Shown piece after piece: positions 48,801 to 54,576 of a stretch of 54,576 bases of DNA. The position numbers were made by a program, and so were the translations under genes. Origin of the DNA: Gammaproteobacteria bacterium RIFCSPHIGHO2_12_FULL_38_11 (GTDB lineage Bacteria; Pseudomonadota; Gammaproteobacteria; Coxiellales; Coxiellaceae); assembly GCA_001801515.1 (NCBI GenBank), contig MGXX01000059.1, positions 55,666 through 110,241 of the forward strand. The letters run 5' to 3'. Position 1 is the first letter of the stretch. Each line of letters starts with the position of its first letter. The notes below the pieces were generated by a model, which made no database searches, was not told where the DNA came from, and was given only the letters and a program-made list of their open reading frames with translations.

Positions 48801-50283
48801 GTGATAACTGTTGGTATTGTTTGTAAAGCGTTCCCAAGGTTTCGTCATCACAGAGATCAAAAATTAACTTTACGTCTACATTTTTATCTTTAGCTCTGAG
48901 CAACTTAAAGTTATCAGCATTTTTTATTCGCTCAATTGATAAATCTTTTAAATAACCGTAAAAAGGTTTTCCATTTGCCTTAAAACTAGTGTTGCCCGTA
49001 AAATCGCGATAACTACCTCTAAAATCTTGCATAAACAATGAAAAACCAGATTCTTTTTGCTTAAGTGCTCGACCTGCTTGCGCATTTGTTTGAGTGCCTT
49101 CCTCATCACCCTGCGTTCTGCTTTTTACGTGTTCAATAAAATGGTTAGTTAAAATTTTATTTTCATCATCGGTTAATTGAATATTGGTTTTTGTTTTAAT
49201 TGAGGAAAATGCCTCGTTTTCACGTGGTTCTTCTACGTTACTTTGTGTTTCGCCTTGTGTTCTTGCTGAGACAGGGGTGCTTGGATTAGCAGTTTCCTTC
49301 GATAATAATTTTGCTTCAAATAACGATAAAGTAGAATCGGTAATGTTGAAGTATTTTTTCACCATTTTTAATAGTGCGATGTTTGTTAATGAGAGTTTTT
49401 TGTTGGGGTTTTCGTTGCTTAAAAGTATTTTTAAATCGTGATAAAAGTAGTTAGTATCTATATCTCCTTCTAATCCTGATAACGCTAATGCAAGATTATG
49501 TTCTGCAGCATGTTTGCATAACAGGGTTAAATATTCGGGTGATGCGCGCCAGTTAGGATCAAGTTTTTGTTGTTCAAGCGCGCTATCCTTTAAGAAGGCA
49601 TATTCTGCCGCTGTGTCTCCAGGTGTTGATGCAAGAAAAGCTTTTAGCGCTTCACTTTCTGTTCCTTTTTCGTCGAGTATGAATTCGTAAGTGCCATCTG
49701 ATTTTGCGCTAATTGTATAATCTGCTTTTCCGAGATTAATGTTTATTTCTTCTTGTTCCTCAGATCCTGATTTTTTGAAAGAGGATGTGGCAATAATGTG
49801 ATATTTCACAGTGCCAGTATCGGCATCATAAGATAAAATTAATTTTTCACCGGTTCTCATGAACATAAATGGATAGTGGGGATTTTCAAAAAGTAGGAAG
49901 TTGGTAAATGAGGGAAAATTTTTTGTACAATAGTCAGGTATATAATTTAATGAGACTTGAAAATGCATTTTCTTGATTTTTTCAAATATTGATTTGGCTA
50001 TAGTGTCGTCGGTAATTTTGAAGACAGTTTTAATTTTTTCTAGTAAGAGGGGGGTTATATCTTCTATTACTTGTTGCAGTGTTTTACCGCTAATATCAAG
50101 CGGAGGAAGAATTATTTTTGTGATTACGCCTTGTGAATTTTCGAAAAATAGACCTTGATTTTGATTATTTTCTTCCATGTTCATGGTTGGAAGATCTCGT
50201 CCAATGGTGAAATTATTCCTTCCTTCTATAAATGTGCGATCGTTATTGTAGGCTACATTTATAGCATCAAAATTTCGTGGCAT
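45832..50283 (-). CDS. Giant unknown protein with pentapeptide-like segments, 1483 aa
   Basis: Not recognised as a whole. It starts MPRNFDAINVAYNNDRTFIE with GGTGAGAG upstream. Pentapeptide-like or beta-helix strands occur at residues about 715-745 (FSLNDVSLKGVDLTGVVIDS), 915-930 (FNLSDLNLSNVDLNKIM), 1065-1100 (GDLTKLDLSKVILTDCTFSD) and 1135-1150 (LQFNNADLQNATFVDF), interleaved with helical blocks that repeat (SKEVRFAVDRDYLYPTDP; KSLRQIRFGLLKKHFDG). Residues about 335-420 are rich in Thr/Glu/Gln and likely disordered. The C-terminus has a DDDDDEN acid run. No membrane span or signal peptide was found. The final residues and stop fall at the edge of a palindromic element. It resembles the 2392-aa protein in style, so both may share a fold and delivery route; that is inference. 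Confidence 0.8.
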   Translation of the reverse strand: MPRNFDAINVAYNNDRTFIEGRNNFTIGRDLPTMNMEENNQNQGLFFENSQGVITKIILPPLDISGKTLQQVIEDITPLLLEKIKTVFKITDDTIAKSIFEKIKKMHFQVSLNYIPDYCTKNFPSFTNFLLFENPHYPFMFMRTGEKLILSYDADTGTVKYHIIATSSFKKSGSEEQEEININLGKADYTISAKSDGTYEFILDEKGTESEALKAFLASTPGDTAAEYAFLKDSALEQQKLDPNWRASPEYLTLLCKHAAEHNLALALSGLEGDIDTNYFYHDLKILLSNENPNKKLSLTNIALLKMVKKYFNITDSTLSLFEAKLLSKETANPSTPVSARTQGETQSNVEEPRENEAFSSIKTKTNIQLTDDENKILTNHFIEHVKSRTQGDEEGTQTNAQAGRALKQKESGFSLFMQDFRGSYRDFTGNTSFKANGKPFYGYLKDLSIERIKNADNFKLLRAKDKNVDVKLIFDLCDDETLGTLYKQYQQLSPDDKIAKYANDSFKTSEEFKVYHLRKVINKLAVNPKTEEFVHGLISDWLNAPLALLKPWYENWNQNFATPSLYVVPPTVNNPLMHKILTVNQKLTLNYGPEVETNFVVEDGKIVLKARTQFSMQHMDKDSTFAASLGIADFTCTMGDNGKEGIDGFAIIKTAVDKPLMKRLIGLGNPLKNEEEIDQVILDANKERILASKESNQEKFDEYANLSEKLGIDLDLRHFSLNDVSLKGVDLTGVVIDSKTDFSEAQEINKAVIDSTVPFTFKMENGLEVKVDSTAYLKEYKKAVGQYSKEVRFAVDRDYLYPTDPINGIPTGNRAFNLLLNVGKTKKSSAQQGVKELKDVDDDSTKMLLADGTTTAKSEHDRSSATENKIASPARRQALYNIIKAQIAPELNNPSISAEDKLTLVQSLIDNANELTIKFNLSDLNLSNVDLNKIMRLPDATTPLENGMNVSANTETIINAVQGADLTDANFNFTISYHHNGHTISVNTTHTALFKKLNELYPKAKKFANYFDAAAYAAKNPHGDTAKSLRQIRFGLLKKHFDGKKATPLTQKDIALLIDTARGNKIVLELTGFRLSGDLTKLDLSKVILTDCTFSDGVKITGEQVGQFAKQKIVDFSNTTIIGAIPKIVTQEKTLQFNNADLQNATFVDFATYESIKQTGLTGAELNSEQKRQIRAGARTAFLSVKDDVPLPAVVPPVTTTPAPREEEASRTKKNMSPIVGLIVKYNPDVPNDKATNFFNYDRSGQDKIKERTAIFTTILTNKKWDISKYVVIDLQVKPLEKTPEKNELNVIGCVDNDNFMSQIMTALASGKTLIIAEQKALGTGRVGGSTEPAFGEPEALSKKTLSKFAPLITFCKWLESKGGVDTLRGMSEENRNKLIDDACNEKITQYRFNLFPTKVPSPLAQLYQDSPEFQSVIGAFKKALNPSELGVTATELLDEKRRKEEKAREEAIQGAGIGGSQDPLPDDDDDENKMTQNKLLR

Positions 50284-50330
50284 ACGCTCTCACCCCATCA
50301 TTTTTAAACATAGTCCTCATTATAGGTGAC

Positions 50331-50376
50331 AATACTTAAAAAAGTATTAAAAAAGAGGTTTTTTTGGAGAAAAACC
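50331..50376. promoter_or_regulatory. Operator-like inverted repeats before toxin-antitoxin pair 1
   Basis: AATACTT-AAAA-AAGTATT (50331-50348) followed by GGTTTTT...AAAAACC (50357-50376) and TATTGCCATCATT. The same arrangement recurs before pair 2, which marks it as functional in regulating both. Confidence 0.65.
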
Positions 50377-50454
50377 ACGGTATTGCCATCATTCCAGAAG
50401 CTGATATCCTCTTTTTCCTGGGCGTTTCCGTTAACTGATTGCATTAGGCACACA

Positions 50455-50775
50455 ATGTATTATAATCAAACTGATGTCGTGTACGAATACAGTAAAGAAA
50501 AAAGCCTTTTGTTAAAAGAGGGCCGTGGAATATCTTTTGAAGAGGTGGTTGTTGCTATTGAAAATGCTGGTTTGCTAGATATTGTGTTGCATCCAAATAC
50601 TGTGAAATATGCGCATCAAAAAATGTATGTGGTTGAAATAAATAATTATGCTTATTTGGTGCCTTTTGTTGAAAAACAAAATGGTGTTTTTTTAAAAACT
50701 ATTTTTCCGTGTCGTAAGACAACAAAAAAATATTTAAACTCAGGAATGAAGGTTGGCATTCATGAAAAAAAGTAA
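50455..50775 (+). CDS. Putative BrnT-like toxin, pair 1
   Basis: A 106-aa protein from the ATG at 50455 (the frame is open from 50326 through the operator region, which is not coding). SKEKSLLLKEGRGISFEEVV followed by LLDIVLHPN, VEINNYAYLVPFVE and VFLKTIFPCRKTTKKY has the order and strand pattern of BrnT-like ribonuclease toxins, which are RelE-like folds. Similarity is at the pattern level. Its 3' end overlaps the CopG-like antitoxin start by 14 bases, the usual toxin-first order of brnTA. It is a paralogue of the 51294 gene. Confidence 0.78.
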   Translation: MYYNQTDVVYEYSKEKSLLLKEGRGISFEEVVVAIENAGLLDIVLHPNTVKYAHQKMYVVEINNYAYLVPFVEKQNGVFLKTIFPCRKTTKKYLNSGMKVGIHEKK

Positions 50776-51055
50776 ATATCCGCTTACTGATGAAGAATCA
50801 GATTTATTAGCCTCATTTGAAAAAGGTGAGTGGCAATCTGTAAAAAATCTTAAGCAGGAAAAATTAAAAGCGCAAAAAATAGCAAAAAACACATTGAAAA
50901 AAGATGCGCGTATTAATATACGTATGCCGTCCAGTGATTTGATGCGCATTAAGAAAATTGCTGAAGATGATGGATTGCCGTATCAAACATTAATTGCCAG
51001 TATTATCCATAAATTTATTTCAGGCAGATTGGTTGACTCAGGTAAGCGTGATTAA
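50762..51055 (+). CDS. CopG/ribbon-helix-helix antitoxin, pair 1
   Basis: A 97-aa protein starting at 50762 with AAGG 9 bases upstream. The C-terminal RINIRMPSSDLMRIKKIAED and GLPYQTLIASIIHKFISGRL form a ribbon-helix-helix DNA-binding domain typical of CopG/BrnA antitoxins; the N-terminal Lys-rich helix (EKLKAQKIAKNTLKK) likely binds the toxin. The last 45 bases of coding sequence are identical to pair 2. Confidence 0.88.
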   Translation: MKKSKYPLTDEESDLLASFEKGEWQSVKNLKQEKLKAQKIAKNTLKKDARINIRMPSSDLMRIKKIAEDDGLPYQTLIASIIHKFISGRLVDSGKRD

Positions 51056-51293
51056 GGAACTTCGAGGTGGAGCCGCGTGAAGCTCGCAACTTAAACCCGT
51101 CTGCTTCAGGTGAGGATACTTAAAAAAGTATTAAAAAAGTGGTTTTTTGGGTTAAAAACACGCTATTGCCATCATTAGCAAAGATGGTATTTTTGTCCTC
51201 CGTAGATGATTGTCGTTTTATAACTGTTTAATTAACAGGTTGAAATAATAAAATAATGTAAAATTGTGGCTAATAGGCTCAAAGTGAGATAAA
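51056..51293. promoter_or_regulatory. Duplicated operator region before toxin-antitoxin pair 2
   Basis: After an isolated element arm (GAACTTCGAGGTGGAGCCGC at 51058) comes ATACTT-AAAA-AAGTAT at 51116-51131, then GTGGTTTTTTGGGTTAAAAACAC and CTATTGCCATCATT, all matching the region before pair 1. The stem positions show compensating change (GG/CC in pair 1, G/C shifted in pair 2), which suggests the hairpin is maintained. The rest to 51293 is AT-rich leader. Confidence 0.6.
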
Positions 51294-51647
51294 ATGAATG
51301 TATTAAGCTCAGAATGGAATATTGTGTTTGTGTCGGTTGATTATGAGTTTTGCTCTGAAAAAAATGAGAAATTGAAAGCAGAGCGGGGAATAGATTTCAA
51401 TGAAATAATTTACTGTATGAATAATGGTGGATTATTGGATGTTGTGCAACATCATAATAAAGAAAAATATGCGCTTCAACAATTTTATGTCGTGGATGTT
51501 AACGGCTATATACACTTGGTTCCATTCGTTCAAAATGGTGATAGGGTTTTTTTAAAAACGATATTTCCCAGTAGAAAACACACAAAAAAATATCAAAAAC
51601 AAATTAACCGGAGAAAAGAAAATGACTACGAAAAACAAAAATCATGA
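51294..51647 (+). CDS. Putative BrnT-like toxin, pair 2
   Basis: A 117-aa paralogue of the 50455 protein: VDYEFCSEKNEKLKAERGID, then GGLLDVVQHHNKEKYALQQF, VDVNGYIHLVPFVQ and VFLKTIFPSRKHTKKY align along their length. It overlaps the antitoxin by 26 bases. A second-copy toxin with its own antitoxin suggests the pairs diverged enough to avoid cross-neutralising, or are recent. The BrnT assignment is by pattern. Confidence 0.78.
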   Translation: MNVLSSEWNIVFVSVDYEFCSEKNEKLKAERGIDFNEIIYCMNNGGLLDVVQHHNKEKYALQQFYVVDVNGYIHLVPFVQNGDRVFLKTIFPSRKHTKKYQKQINRRKENDYEKQKS

Positions 51648-51918
51648 TCTTGATGCGCATGAAAAAGAAATTCTAGAGGAATTTGAAAAAGGAAATTTTG
51701 TTTCTGTTTCTGATTTGGATGAAAAAATGCAGATTGCAAAACAAGCTGCAAAAAATTATATAAAACGAGATAATCGTGTCAATATTCGAATTTCTGCCGC
51801 TGATTTAAATATGGTTCGCAAAATAGCAGTTGAAGAAGGATTGCCATATCAAACCTTATTATCTAGCATCATCCATAAATTTATTTCAGGCAGATTGGTT
51901 GACTCAGGTAAGCGTTGA
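51622..51918 (+). CDS. CopG/ribbon-helix-helix antitoxin, pair 2
   Basis: A 98-aa protein preceded by GGAG at the proper distance (CCGGAGAAAAGAAAATG). RVNIRISAADLNMVRKIAVE and GLPYQTLLSSIIHKFISGRL match the antitoxin of pair 1. 51871-51915 is identical over 45 bases to 51005-51049, while upstream codons differ, which suggests gene conversion or recent recombination of the 3' ends. Confidence 0.88.
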   Translation: MTTKNKNHDLDAHEKEILEEFEKGNFVSVSDLDEKMQIAKQAAKNYIKRDNRVNIRISAADLNMVRKIAVEEGLPYQTLLSSIIHKFISGRLVDSGKR

Positions 51919-51927
51919 TCTTAAGTC

Positions 51928-52099
51928 GCTGTGCAAAAATAACTTACCCTTTTTAGCATCTCATTGTTTCGGCAGATTAAAATGTTCTTCCTTCAAAAAC
52001 GCTTGAAATACACCTGTATTCCGACGCATTTTTTCAGTCAGAACATTTCAATCTGCCATCACACTGAGCGCTAAAAAGGGTAAGTTATTTTTGCACAGC
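51928..52099. mobile_element. 172-bp palindromic MITE-like element with 30-bp perfect arms
   Basis: The left arm GCTGTGCAAAAATAACTTAC-CCTTTTTAGC and the right arm (52070-52099) are perfect inverses over 30 bp. An inner inverted repeat AGATTAAAATGTTCT pairs with AGAACATTTCAATCT (one mismatch). The core (AAATGTTCTTCCTTCAAAAA to the inner repeat) aligns with the core of the 2929-3107 element. It lies between the convergent antitoxin 2 and tdk, and its right arm encodes the last residues of Tdk. Confidence 0.82.
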
Positions 52100-52694
52100 T
52101 CCTAAGGCCCTGGATACCCGTCTGCTTCAATCGAAAATGCTTACGACAGGTTGCAATATATTTTTCATTGCCGCCAATATCCACTTGCTCCCCCTCCGTT
52201 GCCGTGTCGCCATTTGCATCCAGCCGCATATTCATAATCGCCTTTTTTCCACAATGACAAATGGTTTTTAATTCGATAATGGAATCGGCCCATGCTAGCA
52301 GGTATGAGCTGCCTTCAAATAATTCACCGCGAAAATCAGAACGAATGCCGTAGGTTAATACGGGAATATTTAAAAAATCCGTAATAAACGTTAATTGTTC
52401 TATTTGTTTTTTTGATAAAAATTGCGCCTCATCAATTAATACACATTTAATATTGGGATTTTGTGCGACCTGCTTTTTGGCAGAAAGAAAAACATCAAAA
52501 TTTTTATCAATCGCGATTGCCTTGTTTTGCAGGCCGATTCGCGTTGTAATTTTTCCAACACCAAAACGATTATCCACTTTTGGTGTGTATAGTAATGTGT
52601 CCATGCCGCGTTCGTTATAGTTGTAACTGGACTGTAATAACGTTGTGCTTTTGCCCGCATTCATCGCGGAATAGTAAAAATGTAATTTTGCCAT
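52071..52694 (-). CDS. tdk: Thymidine kinase
   Basis: Phosphorylates thymidine to dTMP (salvage). The ATG at 52694 with GAGG about 9 bases upstream opens [17 protein letters not shown], whose P-loop is SAMNAGKS; the frame extends to 52787 without family similarity. Walker B is [14 protein letters not shown], the lasso/thymidine region is [20 protein letters not shown], and Cys pairs of the zinc site are TICHCGKKA and ATCRKHF. The final segment [10 protein letters not shown] is translated from the arm of a palindromic element, so the native C-terminus was replaced. Divergent from trxA across a region with two palindromes. Confidence 0.95.
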   Translation of the reverse strand: MAKLHFYYSAMNAGKSTTLLQSSYNYNERGMDTLLYTPKVDNRFGVGKITTRIGLQNKAIAIDKNFDVFLSAKKQVAQNPNIKCVLIDEAQFLSKKQIEQLTFITDFLNIPVLTYGIRSDFRGELFEGSSYLLAWADSIIELKTICHCGKKAIMNMRLDANGDTATEGEQVDIGGNEKYIATCRKHFRLKQTGIQGLRSCAKITYPF

Positions 52695-52751
52695 TGCGTT
52701 TTCCTCGACATGATATGATAGGAAGATTAACACAAAATGCAGAAAAAAGTG

Positions 52752-52845
52752 ATTGTGCCAGATTGGATTGAAATCAATGTAGCACAATAACTTGATTTTT
52801 TGTTTTATTGTGCCATATTGATTTCAGTTCAATGTGGCACAATAA
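52752..52845. promoter_or_regulatory. Two tandem palindromes between tdk and trxA
   Basis: Palindrome 1: ATTGTGC (52752) with GCACAAT ending 52788. Palindrome 2: TTATTGTGCCA (52805-52815) with TGGCACAATAA (52835-52845), perfect 11-bp arms with inner ATTG/CAAT. The ATTGTGC core thus appears four times in about 95 bp between divergent promoters. The layout is like the palindromes in front of ATPase genes, but no ATPase gene lies here. Confidence 0.7.
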
Positions 52846-52870
52846 GTTTTAAAACCAACAGGAGAAACCA

Positions 52871-53197
52871 ATGAGCGATTTCGTAGCAGAAACGGGCGAT
52901 GATCAGTTTAAAGCAGATGTATTGGATGCCAAAGTGCCTGTATTAGTGGATTTTTGGGCGCCCTGGTGTGGACCCTGCCGTCAATTAGCGCCGATTGTGG
53001 ATGAAGTGGCGCAGCAATTTACGGGGCGCATAACGTTTTATAAGGTGAATGTGGATGAAAATCAAGAAACGCCAGCAAAATATGGCGTGCGTGGCATTCC
53101 AAGCTTAATGTTGTTTAAAAATGGAGAATTGGCGGCAAATAAAGTGGGTGCATTGACCCAGTCGCAGCTGGTTGCGTTTTTGGAAGAGCATATGTAA
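52871..53197 (+). CDS. trxA: Thioredoxin 1
   Basis: A 108-aa cytoplasmic disulfide reductase. The active site WAPWCGPCRQLAPIV, the buried Asp in VLVDFWAPW and the cis-Pro loop GVRGIPSLMLFKNGE are canonical. AGGAG lies 7 bases upstream of the ATG. trxA next to rho is the conserved gammaproteobacterial arrangement. Its promoter region holds the ATTGTGC palindromes. Confidence 0.98.
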   Translation: MSDFVAETGDDQFKADVLDAKVPVLVDFWAPWCGPCRQLAPIVDEVAQQFTGRITFYKVNVDENQETPAKYGVRGIPSLMLFKNGELAANKVGALTQSQLVAFLEEHM

Positions 53198-53200
53198 ATT

Positions 53201-53453
53201 CAGCTCAGAGCCCCCCCCATACGCGTCAAGCTAAGAATTCGAAGCCAAGGGAAGCGAGAGCGCAAGCGACCGCGATACTTGCATGAACAGTAGCGCTGTA
53301 TTTCATCAAAAGTTTGTTCGTACATGTTCCTTAGCTTGACGCGTATGGGCGTTAGCGAGCGGAAGCTACGAAGAACGCAATAAGAAATTTCAGATTGAAC
53401 TTTATTTATTGGCTTCGTAGCTTCCGCTCGCTAACGCTCGGGGCTCTGAGCTG
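53201..53453. repeat. Nested palindromes between trxA and rho
   Basis: The outer palindrome's right arm is CTTCGTAGCTTCCGCTCGCT-AACGCTCGGGGCTCTGAGCTG (53413-53453), i.e. the REP-like repeat of the atp operon in reverse. Its left arm is split: CAGCTCAGAGCCCC (53201) and CGTTAGCGAGCGGAAGCTAC (53350). The split is filled by a second palindrome, CCCATACGCGTCAAGCTAAG (53216-53235) to CTTAGCTTGACGCGTATGGG (53330-53349), perfect over 20 bp. The inner segment carries CGTACATGTTCCT, the end of the element type at 26091. One element inserted into another. 53454-53629 is AT-rich leader of rho with no gene seen. Confidence 0.82.
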
Positions 53454-53629
53454 GATCACAAACCCCTTGCATTCCTTAATCGAACCCGATAGCATTGTCT
53501 CATAAGATTCTGGTAAACTGACTATTCGACTCATCCCCCCATATAACTTATATTAAAAAAATTCAAATTTTCGTGAAAATCAAAACTATTTCAAAATTTT
53601 TTAAACAAAACCAAAGGTAATTTCATTCT

Positions 53630-54576
53630 ATGAATTTAACTGAACTAAGAGAAAAAACGCCCGCTGAATTAAGTGTGCTCGCTGAAACCGTCAACATCGA
53701 AAATGTTAATAGCATGCGTAAGCAAGACATGATTTTTTCGATTTTAAAAACCCATGCCAAAAATGGCGAAGATATTTACGGTGATGGTGTTATTGAAATC
53801 CTGCAAGATGGATTTGGTTTTTTGCGTTCTCCCATGAGTTCTTATTTAGCAGGTCCTGATGATATTTATGTGTCACCGAATCAAATTCGCAAATTTAATT
53901 TGCGCACAGGTGATACGATCATGGGGAAAATTCGTCCACCTAAACAAGGTGAGCGTTATTTTGCATTGGTTGAAGTGGAACATATTAATTTTGATTTACC
54001 TGAAAATACGCGTAAAAAAATTCTATTTGAAAACCTAACGCCTTTATTTCCAAATGAACGATTAACGATGGAAATTGGCAATGGTTCAACCGAAGACATT
54101 ACTGCACGCATGATTGATTTAGCAGCGCCGATTGGAAAGGGTCAACGCGGATTAATTGTTTCACCGCCAAAAGCGGGTAAAACAATGATGCTCCAGAACA
54201 TTGCGCACTCAATCGCCCATAATCACCCTGAATGTATTTTAATGGTCTTGCTGATTGATGAGCGTCCTGAAGAAGTAACAGAAATGGAACGATCAGTAAA
54301 AGGTGAAGTCATTGCGAGTACATTTGATGAGCCGGCAACGCGTCACGTACAAGTGGCAGACATGGTCATTGAAAAAGCAAAGCGACTGGTTGAACACAAA
54401 AAAGATGTCATCATTTTATTGGATTCGATAACACGGTTGGGTAGAGCGTATAACACCGTTATTCCATCCTCAGGAAAAGTATTAACCGGCGGTGTGGATG
54501 CAAATGCATTGCAGCGTCCAAAGCGTTTTTTTGGTGCGGCGCGAAATATTGAAGAGGGTGGTAGCTTAACCATTAT
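53630..54576 (+). CDS. rho: Transcription termination factor Rho, 3' end outside window
   Basis: The frame from 53630 is open to the window edge (315 codons of about 420). It begins [20 protein letters not shown], has the RNA-binding OSB segment [18 protein letters not shown] and [16 protein letters not shown], the P-loop [12 protein letters not shown], the Walker B and catalytic region [16 protein letters not shown], and the Q-loop part [13 protein letters not shown], then [20 protein letters not shown]. Rho is the RNA-dependent hexameric helicase that ends transcription. It follows trxA codirectionally across the nested palindrome, with its own AT-rich leader of about 175 bases. Confidence 0.98.
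   Translation, partial: MNLTELREKTPAELSVLAETVNIENVNSMRKQDMIFSILKTHAKNGEDIYGDGVIEILQDGFGFLRSPMSSYLAGPDDIYVSPNQIRKFNLRTGDTIMGKIRPPKQGERYFALVEVEHINFDLPENTRKKILFENLTPLFPNERLTMEIGNGSTEDITARMIDLAAPIGKGQRGLIVSPPKAGKTMMLQNIAHSIAHNHPECILMVLLIDERPEEVTEMERSVKGEVIASTFDEPATRHVQVADMVIEKAKRLVEHKKDVIILLDSITRLGRAYNTVIPSSGKVLTGGVDANALQRPKRFFGAARNIEEGGSLTI

Noticed and set aside
50326..50454. Upstream start for toxin 1
   Set aside because: The stretch is the operator region, which is duplicated before pair 2 where it is clearly non-coding.

Overview
The window reads as chromosome of an AT-rich gammaproteobacterium. Core genes are recognisable and in a typical gammaproteobacterial order: a parB 3' part, the complete F1Fo ATP synthase operon atpBEFHAGDC, glmU, rsmE, a purine nucleoside phosphorylase, thymidine kinase, trxA and the start of rho. 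Between them sits accessory DNA of a kind known from host-associated Legionellales (Legionella, Coxiella, Rickettsiella, Aquicella, Berkiella): very large unrecognised proteins, a J-domain protein with a decayed paralogue, expanded AAA ATPase/nuclease families, toxin-antitoxin pairs and many palindromic repeats. Placement in Legionellales is an inference from this character; no secretion-system gene lies in the window.

Layout. 1-830 parB (cut at the window start). 843-8878 accessory block: two DUF234-type ATPases, a decayed and an intact J-domain gene, an APC permease, a small membrane protein. 8904-16008 atp operon with a good sigma70-like promoter, an atpI relic, and REP-like repeats in three gaps. 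16105-23766 second accessory block: a broken ATPase, a 959-aa unknown protein, two AAA_14-type ATPases, another ATPase scrap and an AAA-ATPase_like/PDDEXK protein. The two blocks separate parB from atp and atpC from glmU. 23921-29426 mostly housekeeping (glmU, rsmE, vapBC, PNP, PEBP-like, HPF/cold-shock fusion), plus an unlabelled locus at about 27180-27366 that looks like a CsrA-titrating RNA of the RsmY/RsmZ type. 29605-50283 holds three giant proteins (2392, 1892 and 1483 aa) around a pair of MFS transporters. 50331-51918 is a duplicated toxin-antitoxin locus; then tdk, trxA and rho.

Themes. (1) Palindromes are unusually common: MITE-like elements of 60-300 bp that supply stop codons or C-termini to tdk, rsmE and the 1483-aa gene and that broke a J-domain gene, and shorter operator-like palindromes, each with its own sequence, in front of the ATPase genes. 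(2) ATPases with PD-(D/E)XK-like C-terminal regions occur as five intact genes and two relics. (3) The 1892-aa protein appears to be built almost wholly of about 14 degenerate helical repeats spaced about 134 aa apart, a clear candidate for an undescribed solenoid. (4) A C-terminal motif is shared by the J-domain protein, its relic and the 959-aa protein, which links loci 12 kb apart.
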